NCBI RefSeq assembly: GCF_010586825.1
Contig: NZ_JAAAGB010000001.1
Coordinates: 1,364,001 to 1,428,000, forward strand
Direction of reading: 5' to 3'
DNA length: 64,000 nt
Source of the DNA: Draconibacterium mangrovi
GTDB lineage: Bacteria > Bacteroidota > Bacteroidia > Bacteroidales > Prolixibacteraceae
Position 1 is the first letter of the stretch, and each line of letters opens with the position of its first letter. Under the pieces are notes generated by a model. It was given only the letters and a program-made list of their open reading frames with translations. It did not search any database and was not told the DNA's origin. The position numbers were made by a program, and so were the translations under genes. Positions 1 through 9,658 of this stretch are shown in pieces.

Positions 1-244
1 AAGGCCGTCTTCGTCCAAGTCGGTTCCAGGTTTTATCGCTCATGTGCCCGATTATTGGCTGAACAATTAACCCGGTAACCGGTGCGGCAATCCACAAAAT
101 CGGGATGTCCTCAACATTGGCCCCAAGTGTTTCGAAAATACGGCTTACATTGGCATTCTGCAGGGCAAACCCAAACTGGATACCCAGAAAACCAAAACTC
201 ATATTCCAAATCTGCCAAAAACTTAACGTAGGTTTTTTGCGCAT
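1..244 (-). CDS. MFS sugar transporter, SLC45/maltose type (N-terminal part, cut by window edge)
   Basis: The first 81 codons are readable on the minus strand from an ATG at 244-242; the rest lies outside the window. The peptide opens MRKKPTLSFWQIWNMSFGF and continues with a first membrane helix. The segment around VTGLIVQPIIGHMSDKTW is the loop 2-3 signature of major facilitator carriers. The WQIWNMSFGFLGIQFG opening is typical of Bacteroidetes carriers annotated as SLC45/maltose transporters (recognised from memory). It is expected in the inner membrane, moving maltose or short maltodextrins into the cytoplasm. It lies beside a LacI-type regulator and a Sus locus, has a clear upstream promoter, and has the same LacI-type palindrome upstream as susC. 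The substrate is inferred. Confidence 0.85.
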   Translation of the reverse strand, partial: MRKKPTLSFWQIWNMSFGFLGIQFGFALQNANVSRIFETLGANVEDIPILWIAAPVTGLIVQPIIGHMSDKTWNRLGRRRP

Positions 245-350
245 AATAGTAGTTTTAATTTGTAGCAAAGCTGTATGTATAAACAAGATAATACAGCAAA
301 AGAACTTTTGCTGCTAAACACGAAGTATGTGAATTGAAAAATTGCCTGCA

Positions 351-383
351 CAAATATAAGTCAGAATCGAAGTAATTTCCAAA
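351..383 (-). promoter_or_regulatory. Candidate promoter for the MFS transporter (TTTG-N21-TAnnTTTG)
   Basis: Read on the minus strand, TTTG (383-380) is followed after 21 bases by TATATTTG (358-351). This matches the -33/-7 promoter of the Bacteroidetes housekeeping sigma factor. It lies about 105 bases upstream of the transporter start. Confidence 0.6.
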
Positions 384-438
384 CCGTGCACCATGCTAAA
401 CCCTGAAAAACAGGGCTTTTTAGCCAAAAATGATCATT

Positions 439-450
439 TCAAACGTTTGC
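439..450. promoter_or_regulatory. LacI-type operator upstream of the MFS transporter
   Basis: TCAAACGTTTGC differs by one base from the perfect palindrome GCAAACGTTTGC upstream of susC. It carries the central CG typical of LacI-family sites. It lies about 57 bases upstream of the predicted -33 box, a position more consistent with activation than with simple promoter occlusion (inference). Confidence 0.6.
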
Positions 451-540
451 GGAAAGTGAAAATATATTCTACAACATGTTTTTGTGTAATTGCAGAAATC
501 GGCCATTAACTACAAAAATCAATGAAATTTGAATGGTATA

Positions 541-1557
541 TTATATAATAGAAGAGCCCCGAACAATCAGATCCGCATTCAAGACTTTTGTTTCAGCCGG
601 ATATTCATCGTCTTCCGAGGTGATGCGTTTTAACAGCATCTGTGTTGCCAGTGTTCCCATTTCGTAACCGTGCTGATCGACTGAAGTAAGCGTAGGGTCG
701 GTAATTCCTGAAAAGCGGCCATCGGAAAAGCCAACAATTGCAATCTCGTCGGGTATTTTGTAGCCTTTTTTCTGAATGGTTTGCATGGCTCCAATGGCGG
801 TAAGATCGTTGGTGGCAAACACGCCGTCAAACTTAATCTTTTGGTTTATCAACTTCATTATTGCCATCCGGGCTTTTTCAAACGAGTCGGCTTCCACAAT
901 CAGGTTTTCGTCGGCCGGAATACCGGCTTCTTTCAACGCTTTTAAGTAACCATCTTTTCGGTTTTGCCCAATCAGCAAAGCCATTGGCCCGCCCAAATGG
1001 GCAATCCGCGTTCTTCCGCTATCTATTAAATGACGGGTTGCCAGGTAAGCGGCATCAAAATCGTCGATAATTACCTGATCGGCAACTATATTCGGCACAA
1101 CGCGATCATAAAATACAATGGGTACTTCGTTATTCTGGAAATTTTCTAAATGTTTATAGTCGGTGGTATGTTTTGAAATAGATACCAAAACACCGTCAAC
1201 ACGGCTCGCCAGCAATGTTTTAGCGTTTGCCACTTCGCGCTCGTAACGCTCGTTGCTCTGGCAAATAATTACGTTAAAACCGGCATCGTAAGCCACATCT
1301 TCGATTCCGCTAATAACTGATGAGAAAAAATAGTGGACAATTTCGGGAATGATAACCCCAATGGTATTACTGCGCCGTTGCTTCAAACTAAGTGCAACAG
1401 CATTGGGCTGGTAATTTAACCTTTCGGCCAGTTCCTGAACCGCCCGTTTTGTTTCTTTGCTGATATCGGGGTGGTCCTTCAACGCACGCGATACCGTAGA
1501 TGCTGAAATATTTAATTCACGAGCCAAGTCTTTTATTGTTACCAGTCCGCTTTTCAT
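541..1557 (-). CDS. LacI-family transcriptional regulator
   Basis: This 338-residue protein has the standard LacI layout. Residues 5-55 form the DNA-binding head (TIKDLARELNISASTVSRAL, then the hinge helix NYQPNAVALSL). A periplasmic-binding-protein-like effector domain runs from about residue 62 to the end (IGVIIPEIVHYFFSSVISG, GVFATNDLTAIGA, AIVGFSDG). Length and order are normal. It lies between the MFS carrier and the sus genes, and matching palindromes occur upstream of both, so it is probably the local alpha-glucan regulator in place of a SusR-type activator. The effector, probably a malto-oligosaccharide, is not visible in the sequence. Confidence 0.93.
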   Translation of the reverse strand: MKSGLVTIKDLARELNISASTVSRALKDHPDISKETKRAVQELAERLNYQPNAVALSLKQRRSNTIGVIIPEIVHYFFSSVISGIEDVAYDAGFNVIICQSNERYEREVANAKTLLASRVDGVLVSISKHTTDYKHLENFQNNEVPIVFYDRVVPNIVADQVIIDDFDAAYLATRHLIDSGRTRIAHLGGPMALLIGQNRKDGYLKALKEAGIPADENLIVEADSFEKARMAIMKLINQKIKFDGVFATNDLTAIGAMQTIQKKGYKIPDEIAIVGFSDGRFSGITDPTLTSVDQHGYEMGTLATQMLLKRITSEDDEYPAETKVLNADLIVRGSSII

Positions 1558-1619
1558 ATTCCTCTGACTCCCCTATTGTTGATTATTGATTTTTCCAGTT
1601 CCTTGCTTAAGGCTTTATA

Positions 1620-1650
1620 CAAATGTAGCAATTTAGCCCAAATCTTTACA
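1620..1650 (-). promoter_or_regulatory. Candidate promoter for the LacI regulator
   Basis: On the minus strand a TACATTTG -7 box (1627-1620) matches TAnnTTTG exactly. Only a TG dinucleotide (1650-1649) sits at the usual 21-base distance as a weak -33 element. The predicted leader is about 55 bases. Confidence 0.4.
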
Positions 1651-1708
1651 TAAATTCGAACTACTAAATAAGCCAACCAGTAACCACCTGTTTTATAACA
1701 TGTTGGGT

Positions 1709-1732
1709 GCAAACGTCACCGCAAACGTTTGC
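1709..1732. promoter_or_regulatory. LacI-type operator upstream of susC
   Basis: A perfect 12-bp palindrome GCAAACGTTTGC at 1721-1732 is preceded by a half-site GCAAACGT at 1709-1716 in the same phase. It lies about 175 bases upstream of susC. The rest of the lacI-susC gap is AT-rich. A possible -7 box (TACATTCG, 1779-1786) is imperfect and no convincing -33 element is visible. Confidence 0.65.
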
Positions 1733-1905
1733 ATAAACCGGTGTGTTAAAAAACGTAATTTTTTCTTAACAATTATTATACATTCGCCTCTGAATTTTAG
1801 TTTTTGTTGAACACAAAGTCTCTGTAACGAATTGATTTATTGCCTATTTAATGAGTTAAAGAGAATTTAACAAACAGGAAGATTCATAAACTAATAACAT
1901 GTAAA

Positions 1906-4875
1906 ATGAGGATTATTCGTAAAAACCTTAAATCAGTCTTGTTTTTGTTTGCCATGCTGAGCTTTAGCCTTGGTTATGCGCAGGTAAAAACAGTTACAGG
2001 TACTGTTAGCGACGCCGGTAACGGCGAGCCTTTACCTGGTGTTACCATTGTAGTTAAAGGAACTACACAAGGAACAATAACCGATTTTGACGGAAATTTC
2101 AGTATCGATGTTGAACAGGGACAAACCATTGTTCTTTCGTACATTGGTTACACACAGCAGGAAGTAGTTATTACCGCTTCAAATCTGGTAAATGTTAAGT
2201 TGGAACAATCAATGGAAAACCTCGACGAGGTTGTAGTAATTGGTTACGGACAGATAAAAAAGGACGATGCTACCGGTTCGGTCGCAACTGTTTCTTCTTC
2301 TGATTTTAACCAGGGTTCAAGTAGTTCTCCACAAGATTTGATAATGGGGAAGGTACCGGGGGTACATATACAAACCGAAGGAGGTGCGCCAGGTTCTGCT
2401 GCCAAAATCCGTATTCGGGGAGGATCATCAATGTCTGCGAGCAACGATCCATTGGTCGTAATTGACGGAATGCCGATTGATAACCGCACTATTAACGGAA
2501 TGAGTAATGTTCTTACTTCTATTAATCCGAATGATATTGAAACCATGACCGTATTAAAAGATGCATCGGCCGCAGCAATTTATGGTTCGCGTGCATCAAA
2601 CGGAGTGATTTTGATAACTACCAAACAAGGTTTGAAAAACCAGAAACTTAAAATTGAGATCGATTCAAAAATTAACATCAGCCAAATTAAAGAATACATT
2701 GATGTATTAAACGCCGACGAGTTCAGGACTTTGGTAAATGAAAGAGCTGCTATTAGTTCTGCCGTAAATCCTGAGTTGCTGGGCAATTCCAGCACCAACT
2801 GGCAAGATGAAATTTTCCAAACAGCCATAGGCCACGAGCATAATCTAGGTATCTCGGGGTCTGTAAAAAGTATTCCTGTTCGTGCCTCCATAGGATATAC
2901 TGACCAATTTGGTATTCTAAGAACTTCGTCGATGGAGCGCAAAACCGGAACATTAAAAATCACCCCGAGCTTTTTTGACAACCATCTCTCAATTAATGCA
3001 GGTATTAAGTACATGAACATTGATAATAGTTTTGCCGATAAAGGTGCTATTGGAAGTGCCCTGCGCTTTGATCCAACAAAACCGGTATTCAACAATACAG
3101 GTATTTATGGTGGTTACACTACATGGTTAACAACCGATGGTTCAAGAAACATTAACGGAACCCGGAACCCTGTAGCCCAATTGCAACAAAAAAGTGATAT
3201 TTCGGATGTTGACCGTTATATCATTGACGCACAGGTAAACTATAAATTACACTTCTTCCCGGATATTACTGCTACCTTAAAAGTAGGTTTAGACAAATCG
3301 AATAGTGATGGCTCTGTTGATACCGATCTGGATGCATCGTGGGTACGTACAGCATCTTCTGGTGTTGCCCGTGATTATACACAGGAAAGGAAAAACGAAT
3401 TACTCGATTTTTACCTGACATACAAGAAAGATCTTCCGGGAATTGAAAGCCGGGTTGATGCAATGGCGGGGTACGAATGGCAGCATTTCTGGTCTGCAGC
3501 ATCTGCCTACGAAGTTGACAGGTTTAATACTGTAATAGAAGATTCAAAAGATGAAACAGAGAACTACCTTGTTTCGTTTTTCGGAAGGGCTAATTACTCT
3601 TACAAAGACAAATATTTACTTACTGTTACATTAAGAAATGACGGTTCATCCCGATTTCATAAAGATAACCGTTGGGGATTATATCCCTCAACAGCACTGG
3701 GCTGGAGATTGATTGAAGAACCATTCATCAAAGAATTGAACACTTTCAGTAACCTGAAATTACGATTAGGTTATGGTATTACCGGCCAGCAAGAGCTAAA
3801 CAGTGGCGATTATCCTTACCTTGGGGTTTACCAGCTAAGCGACTCAAGAACGCAATACATGCTGGGTGACCAATATTACACGCTGATCCGACCAAATGGT
3901 TTCGACTCAAGTCTTGAATGGGAAGAAACCTCCACTTTTAACGCAGCTGTTGATTTTGGGTTCATCAACAATCGTATTACAGGATCTATAGACGTTTACA
4001 AGCGCATAACCAAAAACTTGTTGAACACCATTCCGGTTCCTGCAGGCACTAATTTTACCGACCGCTTGCTAACCAATGTTGGCGACCTTGAAAACACAGG
4101 TATTGAGCTTGCAATAAATGCATTACCAGTGGTAACCAACGATTTAACATGGGAAGTTAGCTTTAATCTAACCCACAACAAAAACAAAGTTACCAGGCTA
4201 ACCAATTACGACGATCCGAATTACACTGGTGTTGACGTTGGAGATATCAGTGGTGTTGGTGTTGGAAATAAAATCCAAAAGCATTCTGTAGGCCATGCAC
4301 TTAATACTTTTTACGTATATCAACAAGTGTACGACACAAACGGCAAACCCATCGAAGGAGTATATGTTGACAGAAATAATGACGGTGAAATTAACGTAGA
4401 CGACAAATATTACGCCGACTCTCCTGAACCTGACGTGTTTATGGGATTTTCGTCAATGCTTACCTATAAAAATTTCGACTTTGGCTTTAATGCAAGAGCA
4501 GCCATTGGCGGGCAAATATACAACAACGTGTTAGTTGGTGCCCGCTACCAGGAAATGACCGTGAATGAATACCTGACAAACCTGCCCTCCGAGATTAACA
4601 ACTCGAAGTTTACGACAGCGCAGCAATATTCCGATTATTTCCTGGAAGATGCTTCATTTTTCCGGGTTGATAATATGACTTTAGGTTATAACCTTCGTGA
4701 TATTCTAAAGAACTCATTTGGTTTGAACCTCAACGCAAGGCTCTACGGTTCTGTTCAGAATGTATTTGTAATTACCAATTACTCGGGATTAGATCCGGAA
4801 GTAAATAACGGTATCGACAACGACATTTATCCCCGTCCGAGAGTTTATCTGTTTGGGATGAACATTACCTTTTAA
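1906..4875 (+). CDS. susC: SusC-family TonB-dependent outer-membrane transporter
   Basis: A 989-residue SusC-type receptor that would import oligosaccharides across the outer membrane using TonB energy. A signal peptide ends near GYAQ (about residue 25). A carboxypeptidase-regulatory-like domain (about 28-110, with SYIGYTQQEVVI) follows, then a plug starting at DEVVVIGYG with the SusC signature TVLKDASAAAIYGSRASNGV. A long 22-strand-type barrel ends in the aromatic YLFGMNITF. susD follows after 19 bases. The locus also encodes SusE/SusF-like proteins and an amylase, so the substrate is probably starch-like alpha-glucan; this rests on context. Confidence 0.95.
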   Translation: MRIIRKNLKSVLFLFAMLSFSLGYAQVKTVTGTVSDAGNGEPLPGVTIVVKGTTQGTITDFDGNFSIDVEQGQTIVLSYIGYTQQEVVITASNLVNVKLEQSMENLDEVVVIGYGQIKKDDATGSVATVSSSDFNQGSSSSPQDLIMGKVPGVHIQTEGGAPGSAAKIRIRGGSSMSASNDPLVVIDGMPIDNRTINGMSNVLTSINPNDIETMTVLKDASAAAIYGSRASNGVILITTKQGLKNQKLKIEIDSKINISQIKEYIDVLNADEFRTLVNERAAISSAVNPELLGNSSTNWQDEIFQTAIGHEHNLGISGSVKSIPVRASIGYTDQFGILRTSSMERKTGTLKITPSFFDNHLSINAGIKYMNIDNSFADKGAIGSALRFDPTKPVFNNTGIYGGYTTWLTTDGSRNINGTRNPVAQLQQKSDISDVDRYIIDAQVNYKLHFFPDITATLKVGLDKSNSDGSVDTDLDASWVRTASSGVARDYTQERKNELLDFYLTYKKDLPGIESRVDAMAGYEWQHFWSAASAYEVDRFNTVIEDSKDETENYLVSFFGRANYSYKDKYLLTVTLRNDGSSRFHKDNRWGLYPSTALGWRLIEEPFIKELNTFSNLKLRLGYGITGQQELNSGDYPYLGVYQLSDSRTQYMLGDQYYTLIRPNGFDSSLEWEETSTFNAAVDFGFINNRITGSIDVYKRITKNLLNTIPVPAGTNFTDRLLTNVGDLENTGIELAINALPVVTNDLTWEVSFNLTHNKNKVTRLTNYDDPNYTGVDVGDISGVGVGNKIQKHSVGHALNTFYVYQQVYDTNGKPIEGVYVDRNNDGEINVDDKYYADSPEPDVFMGFSSMLTYKNFDFGFNARAAIGGQIYNNVLVGARYQEMTVNEYLTNLPSEINNSKFTTAQQYSDYFLEDASFFRVDNMTLGYNLRDILKNSFGLNLNARLYGSVQNVFVITNYSGLDPEVNNGIDNDIYPRPRVYLFGMNITF

Positions 4876-4894
4876 CCGTTAAACTTTTATTACA

Positions 4895-6457
4895 ATGAAG
4901 ACAAAATATAGAATAACATATATAGTGATGGCGCTGGTAATGGCCTCATTCACTTTTGTATCATGTGTCAACGATTTAGACACAGTACCACTCGACGAAG
5001 ATTTGCTTACTGCCGATAAACTGAACAATGACGAATCATATAAAGGAATGCTGGCCAAATGTTACGCAGCATTGGTAGTTGGCGGACAAAAAGGTGTTGA
5101 TGCAGACCCCGACATTAGTAGTATTGACGGAGGTTTTTCATCGTACCTGCGCCAGTTGTGGAACCACCAGGAATTGACCACCGATGAAGCAATTTGTGCC
5201 TGGAACGACGGTAACCTTCGTGATTTACACGATATGGACTGGACTCCTTCAAACGAGTTTGTTACCGCCATGTATTACCGAATTACTTTGGAAATTGCCT
5301 ATTGTAACAATCTTATTAAACTAACCAACGAACAGGATCAGTTTAAAGCATACAATACCGAGGCGCGTTTCCTCAGAGCTTTGTCTTACTGGCACATGCT
5401 CGATATGTTTGGCACTGGCCCGTTTGTTACCGATGCCCATCCGGTAGGTTCTTTCTTTTTCCCGGAACAGGCTACAGGACAACAGCTTTTCGATTACATT
5501 GAATCGGAATTGCTCGCAATAGAAAACGAATTGGCCGACCCGGGCACCAACGAATACGGTCGTGCCGACAAAGCCGCTGCCTGGATGTTATTATCGAAAC
5601 TTTATTTAAATGCCGAAATTTACGTTGGCACAGAAAAATATACCGAGTGTATAACGTATACAAACAAAATTATTGGCGCAGGCTACAGCCTGGAACCGGA
5701 TTATCAAAACCTGTTTTTAGCCGATAACTATCTGCGTACAAATGAAATTATTTTCCCGATTGTTTGCGAGGGAGAACATACGCAAACCTGGGGAGGAATG
5801 ACTTTCATTATTCACTCCACCATTGGTGGCGACATGCCTGCTGCTGAATCAGGAGTTGACGGAGGATGGGGTGGAAACCGTACCACAAAATCGTTCGTAA
5901 ACCTTTTTGATGATATCACCGGCGAAACAGACAGCCGCGCGCTATTCTGGGAAGAAGGACAAAACCTGGAAATTGGAGATATTTTTAATTTCAGAGACGG
6001 TTATGCATTACGCAAGTTTAAAAACATTACTTCTGATGGTGATGTTGGTTCGAACTTGTCACATCCCGACACCGATTTCCCGATGTTCAGATATGCTGAT
6101 GCGCTACTAATGTATGCTGAAGCTGTTGTGCGCGGTGGAACAGGTGGCGATATGGCTACTGCTGTTGATTATATTAACGAGATAAGAGAACGTGCCTATG
6201 GTGATAACTCGGGAGATATTACCCAAAACGAACTTGATTTAGACTTCATTCTGAACGAACGCGGACGCGAACTTTACTGGGAATGTCACCGTCGTACAGA
6301 TTTGCGACGTTTTGGGAAATTAAGCGGTGGCTCGTACATCTGGCCATGGAAAGGCGCTGTTGCAGCAGGTGCATCTGTTGATGCCAAATATGATTTGTTT
6401 CCGATTCCAAATTCGGATATAAATGCCAATCCAAATCTGAAACAGATCAATTATTAA
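4895..6457 (+). CDS. susD: SusD-family glycan-binding lipoprotein
   Basis: A 520-residue RagB/SusD protein, the surface lid that delivers glycan to SusC. The lipoprotein signal ends in the lipobox FVSC (Cys about residue 24). Tetratricopeptide-like helices follow (TEARFLRALSYWHMLDMFG is typical). The C-terminal SusD signature includes FPMFRYADALLMYAEAV and FILNERGRELYWECHRRTDL. Length is normal. It is cotranscribed with susC and followed closely by susE. Confidence 0.95.
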   Translation: MKTKYRITYIVMALVMASFTFVSCVNDLDTVPLDEDLLTADKLNNDESYKGMLAKCYAALVVGGQKGVDADPDISSIDGGFSSYLRQLWNHQELTTDEAICAWNDGNLRDLHDMDWTPSNEFVTAMYYRITLEIAYCNNLIKLTNEQDQFKAYNTEARFLRALSYWHMLDMFGTGPFVTDAHPVGSFFFPEQATGQQLFDYIESELLAIENELADPGTNEYGRADKAAAWMLLSKLYLNAEIYVGTEKYTECITYTNKIIGAGYSLEPDYQNLFLADNYLRTNEIIFPIVCEGEHTQTWGGMTFIIHSTIGGDMPAAESGVDGGWGGNRTTKSFVNLFDDITGETDSRALFWEEGQNLEIGDIFNFRDGYALRKFKNITSDGDVGSNLSHPDTDFPMFRYADALLMYAEAVVRGGTGGDMATAVDYINEIRERAYGDNSGDITQNELDLDFILNERGRELYWECHRRTDLRRFGKLSGGSYIWPWKGAVAAGASVDAKYDLFPIPNSDINANPNLKQINY

Positions 6458-6476
6458 AACTGAAAATTTGAATGAG

Positions 6477-7559
6477 ATGAAAAAGTTTAAATACATAGTC
6501 GCACTGTTCCTGGCCATTTTGGTTTTCTCGTGCGAGGATGACATAATACAGCTGAATGATTCAGAGTATGTACCGGCAACCAATATTGAAGGGTTTGGTA
6601 CCACCCTGGAGATTTCGAAAGATCAAAAAGCCGAAACAATTAATATATCCTATACACCGGCTTCGTATGGTGTAAATATTGTTGCTACACATAAATTGCA
6701 GTTTTCGGCTGCAAGCGATTTTTCAAATCCGGTTACTTTTGATGCTAATGCATCCGACAATGCATTCTCTTTTACAGTGGGTGCACTTAATGAGTTTCTT
6801 ACTGAAACCTTAGCACTTCCTGTTGATGAAGAAGCTAACGTATCGGCAAGAATTATTACCTATTCACTTGAAGGGGTTGATACGCTGTATTCTTCTCCTG
6901 TTAATTTTTCAACCACTCCTTACTTAGACATTCTTTTTGCCCCTAATTCCTTCTACCTTTTTGGTGATGGTGTTGGTCGCATTGCGCAGAACAATAAGCT
7001 GAAATTTAATAAGGTTCACAGCGAGGAAGATGTGTGGACAATTGTATGGATGGAAGCTTCCGGAACATTTAAGCTTTGTTCTGATGTAAATTACAAAGGC
7101 GTAATCGGCAAAATTGGAGACCCGGTAAACGGCGAATATACGTTAGGTACTGTTGACAACCGGGGCGAAGATATACCTGTTCCGGGAACTGCAGGCTATT
7201 ACACTGTTGGCATAAATCTGGCAACCAATAAACTGCTTATTGAACCTGCCAATATTTACATCTGTGGCGATAACGTAGGTGGGTGGCCTACCAGCACTGT
7301 TATTGAAGAAAACAGGTTTATGCAGAACACCGAAAACAAGACAATGACTTTAACAAAAAGTCTTGCTGGTGGTGAACTTAGGCTTCATGTTACTCACCCG
7401 TATATCTCCGGCCCCGACTGGTGGCATGCTGAATTCCTATTCTTTAATGGTAAAATAGCATACCGTGAAGATGGCGGCGATCAGGAGAGAGTAAGCGTGA
7501 ATGCAGGAGAACGCACTATTACACTTGACTTTATTAATCAAACAGGTAAAATCGATTAA
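6477..7559 (+). CDS. susE: SusE-like starch-binding outer-membrane lipoprotein
   Basis: The start is set at the ATG at 6477 (360 residues). An in-frame TTG three codons upstream is less likely because MKKFKYIVALFLAILVFSC forms a clean lipoprotein signal. A SusE N-terminal Ig-like domain (about 25-150) contains ISYTPASYGVNIVATHKLQFS. Two putative starch-binding modules follow (FYLFGDGVGR and IYICGDNVGGWP openings). Such proteins hold polysaccharide at the surface near SusCD. The next gene starts two bases after the stop. It is called SusE-like because it is the shorter of the pair; individual sugar-contact residues cannot be assigned by eye. Confidence 0.85.
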   Translation: MKKFKYIVALFLAILVFSCEDDIIQLNDSEYVPATNIEGFGTTLEISKDQKAETINISYTPASYGVNIVATHKLQFSAASDFSNPVTFDANASDNAFSFTVGALNEFLTETLALPVDEEANVSARIITYSLEGVDTLYSSPVNFSTTPYLDILFAPNSFYLFGDGVGRIAQNNKLKFNKVHSEEDVWTIVWMEASGTFKLCSDVNYKGVIGKIGDPVNGEYTLGTVDNRGEDIPVPGTAGYYTVGINLATNKLLIEPANIYICGDNVGGWPTSTVIEENRFMQNTENKTMTLTKSLAGGELRLHVTHPYISGPDWWHAEFLFFNGKIAYREDGGDQERVSVNAGERTITLDFINQTGKID

Positions 7560-7561
7560 AA

Positions 7562-9586
7562 ATGAAGAATCTAAAATATTTTCTAATAATTGTCCTGGCG
7601 GTTTTCACCTTTGCTTGTGAAGAGGATTTTATGACACCGCCGGTAACATCCGTGGTTGAGGGTACTCCGCCGGAGTGGACAACAGTACCTCCCTCTGATA
7701 TAGATACTGTGCTATTTAAAAAGAATGAAAACGAGACGATTTTAAATCTCTCATGGTCAGCACCACTATATGCCGACAATGTGGGAGTACGCTACTACCT
7801 GCAAATAGATGCAAAAGGTAGTGATTTTGCAAATCCGATTGAATTTGACAGGATATCAGCAACTGAAATGGCGGTTACTATTGGCGATCTTAATGCCAAA
7901 TTGTTAACACGCTTTGCCCCTGTTGAAGAAGTAGAAATCGAATTGCGGATTAGAGCTGCGTCTAACGAGGACCTGGCAGACTTGTACACCACGTCCTTCC
8001 CGATGATTGTTACACCATACCTTGATGTACCTGTACCTGAGGCCTTGTTTATTACCGGAACAGCAACATCGGTTGGTTTCGACAACTCGCTTGCTACTGT
8101 AAAAGACGGAGATGTATTTGTTAAATATCTTCAGCTAACAAAGGATGGAGCATTCCATTTTTCTGATAAACAAAGTGATGGTTACCTGTACAACTTTGGA
8201 AAATTTGCGAGCATATCTTCAAATATTGTTGCTGCCGGCGATGAAGACGGCAACTTCAAATTTACAGGAGAATCGGGTTGGTACGAGGTAAAAGTCGACT
8301 TTGCAAACAGCGAACTTGCCATTGCACCGTATACAATTGGCGCTGCAACTTACACAAACAACCCCGCTGAAGTATTCCTTGTTGGCGATTACAATGCGGA
8401 TGTACCGGCATGGAACCCGGAAAATTCGCCACAAATGACTGAAAAAGCAGAAGGTATTTACTCCATCGAAACAACGATAAAAGACGGGGCAATGCTAAAA
8501 TTTGTTGGCCAGCCAAGCTGGGGAGACCTCGACTGGGGTAACCTGGGCGGAGATGGTGCCGATGGTATTATTGGACCTAAAGGAAAAAATGGAAACATAA
8601 CTTTCGATGGTGGCGATAAAACCTACATTGTAACGCTGGATTTAAATAAAGGTACATATACCGTAGAAGAAGCTGCCATTTACCTGGTAGGCGATGCAAC
8701 CGAAGTTGGTTGGGATATCGCTAATGCAATTGAACTTAAATGGCGCTCGGGGCACAATGCTTACATGGGATATGTTCCGTTAAAGAGTGGTAATTTCAAA
8801 TTTTTCCCGGTTAAAGGCAGCTGGGATAATGGAATGGGACGAATTAACGACTCGGAAGATCCAAAAGGTGGTTTATTAGGAGGCGAAAACAAGGATATCC
8901 CAAGTACAAACACCTCTTCTGACTATAAATTATACCGGGTTGCTGTTTGGTACGACAACGATGCAAATTCTTATAAATACTCGGTTTTAGATGCCGAAAT
9001 GGTTCTTGTTGGAGATGCCACTCCTGCCGGCTGGTCAATCGACAATGGATTTAACATGGTTTATGCAGGAGAAGGCAAATGGGTAACATACGTTGACATG
9101 AACGCTTCGGGAGGTTATAAATTTTTCTACGAAACCGGAAACTGGAACTCTGGCTACAAAGAGTTTGATGCCGTAAATAATCCGGGAGAATTATCTCTTG
9201 AAGGTGGAGACCCAAATATATCCACTCCGGGAGAAGGTTATTATAAGCTAAGCATTGATACTTATAACATGACCTACACCAAAGAACCAATAGCTACAAG
9301 GAAAATGTATTTGGTGGGCTCTCCTAACGGATGGAATATAAATGCGGGTATTGAAATGACCTGGGACGATACGAATAAAGAATGGACTCTCACCACCGAC
9401 CTGGCCGCAGACGATGCATTTAAGATTTTTGCAGAATCAGGCAATTGGGATAGTGGATTTAAGTTGAAGTACGGAACGTTAAATTTTGAAGGAGGAGACC
9501 CGAACATGTCAACTCCTGATGGTGCCGGAAATTACACCATCAGATTTAGCCTGGCCACAAAAACTTTAACTTTTACTAAAAACTAA
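7562..9586 (+). CDS. susF: SusF-like multi-module starch-binding lipoprotein
   Basis: A 674-residue surface lipoprotein (lipobox TFAC, Cys about residue 19). An N-terminal SusE/F domain is followed by an extra module starting ALFITGTAT (about 162). Four repeated modules of about 105 residues start near residues 270 (VFLVGDYN), 373 (IYLVGDATEVGW), 480 (MVLVGDATPAGW) and 582 (MYLVGSPNGW). Each repeats VGD.....GW followed by an aromatic-rich strand and a FEGGDPN/GGDK turn. These are the SusE/SusF starch-binding folds and probably give multivalent binding. It is longer than classical SusF, which has three such modules. A terminator follows at once. Confidence 0.85.
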   Translation: MKNLKYFLIIVLAVFTFACEEDFMTPPVTSVVEGTPPEWTTVPPSDIDTVLFKKNENETILNLSWSAPLYADNVGVRYYLQIDAKGSDFANPIEFDRISATEMAVTIGDLNAKLLTRFAPVEEVEIELRIRAASNEDLADLYTTSFPMIVTPYLDVPVPEALFITGTATSVGFDNSLATVKDGDVFVKYLQLTKDGAFHFSDKQSDGYLYNFGKFASISSNIVAAGDEDGNFKFTGESGWYEVKVDFANSELAIAPYTIGAATYTNNPAEVFLVGDYNADVPAWNPENSPQMTEKAEGIYSIETTIKDGAMLKFVGQPSWGDLDWGNLGGDGADGIIGPKGKNGNITFDGGDKTYIVTLDLNKGTYTVEEAAIYLVGDATEVGWDIANAIELKWRSGHNAYMGYVPLKSGNFKFFPVKGSWDNGMGRINDSEDPKGGLLGGENKDIPSTNTSSDYKLYRVAVWYDNDANSYKYSVLDAEMVLVGDATPAGWSIDNGFNMVYAGEGKWVTYVDMNASGGYKFFYETGNWNSGYKEFDAVNNPGELSLEGGDPNISTPGEGYYKLSIDTYNMTYTKEPIATRKMYLVGSPNGWNINAGIEMTWDDTNKEWTLTTDLAADDAFKIFAESGNWDSGFKLKYGTLNFEGGDPNMSTPDGAGNYTIRFSLATKTLTFTKN

Positions 9587-9603
9587 ATTTATAATTCAGC
9601 AGA

Positions 9604-9637
9604 AAGGGTTGTCCGCGCAATCGGGCAGCCCTTTTTT
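9604..9637 (+). terminator. Rho-independent terminator between susF and the amylase gene
   Basis: Arms AAGGGTTGTCC (9604-9614) and GGGCAGCCCTT (9623-9633) pair with two G-U pairs and run into a T tract. It lies just after susF and 22 bases before the amylase start. It may reduce rather than abolish read-through, since no separate amylase promoter is evident in the short gap. Confidence 0.8.
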
Positions 9638-9658
9638 ACCTCATATTTAACTTGTACG

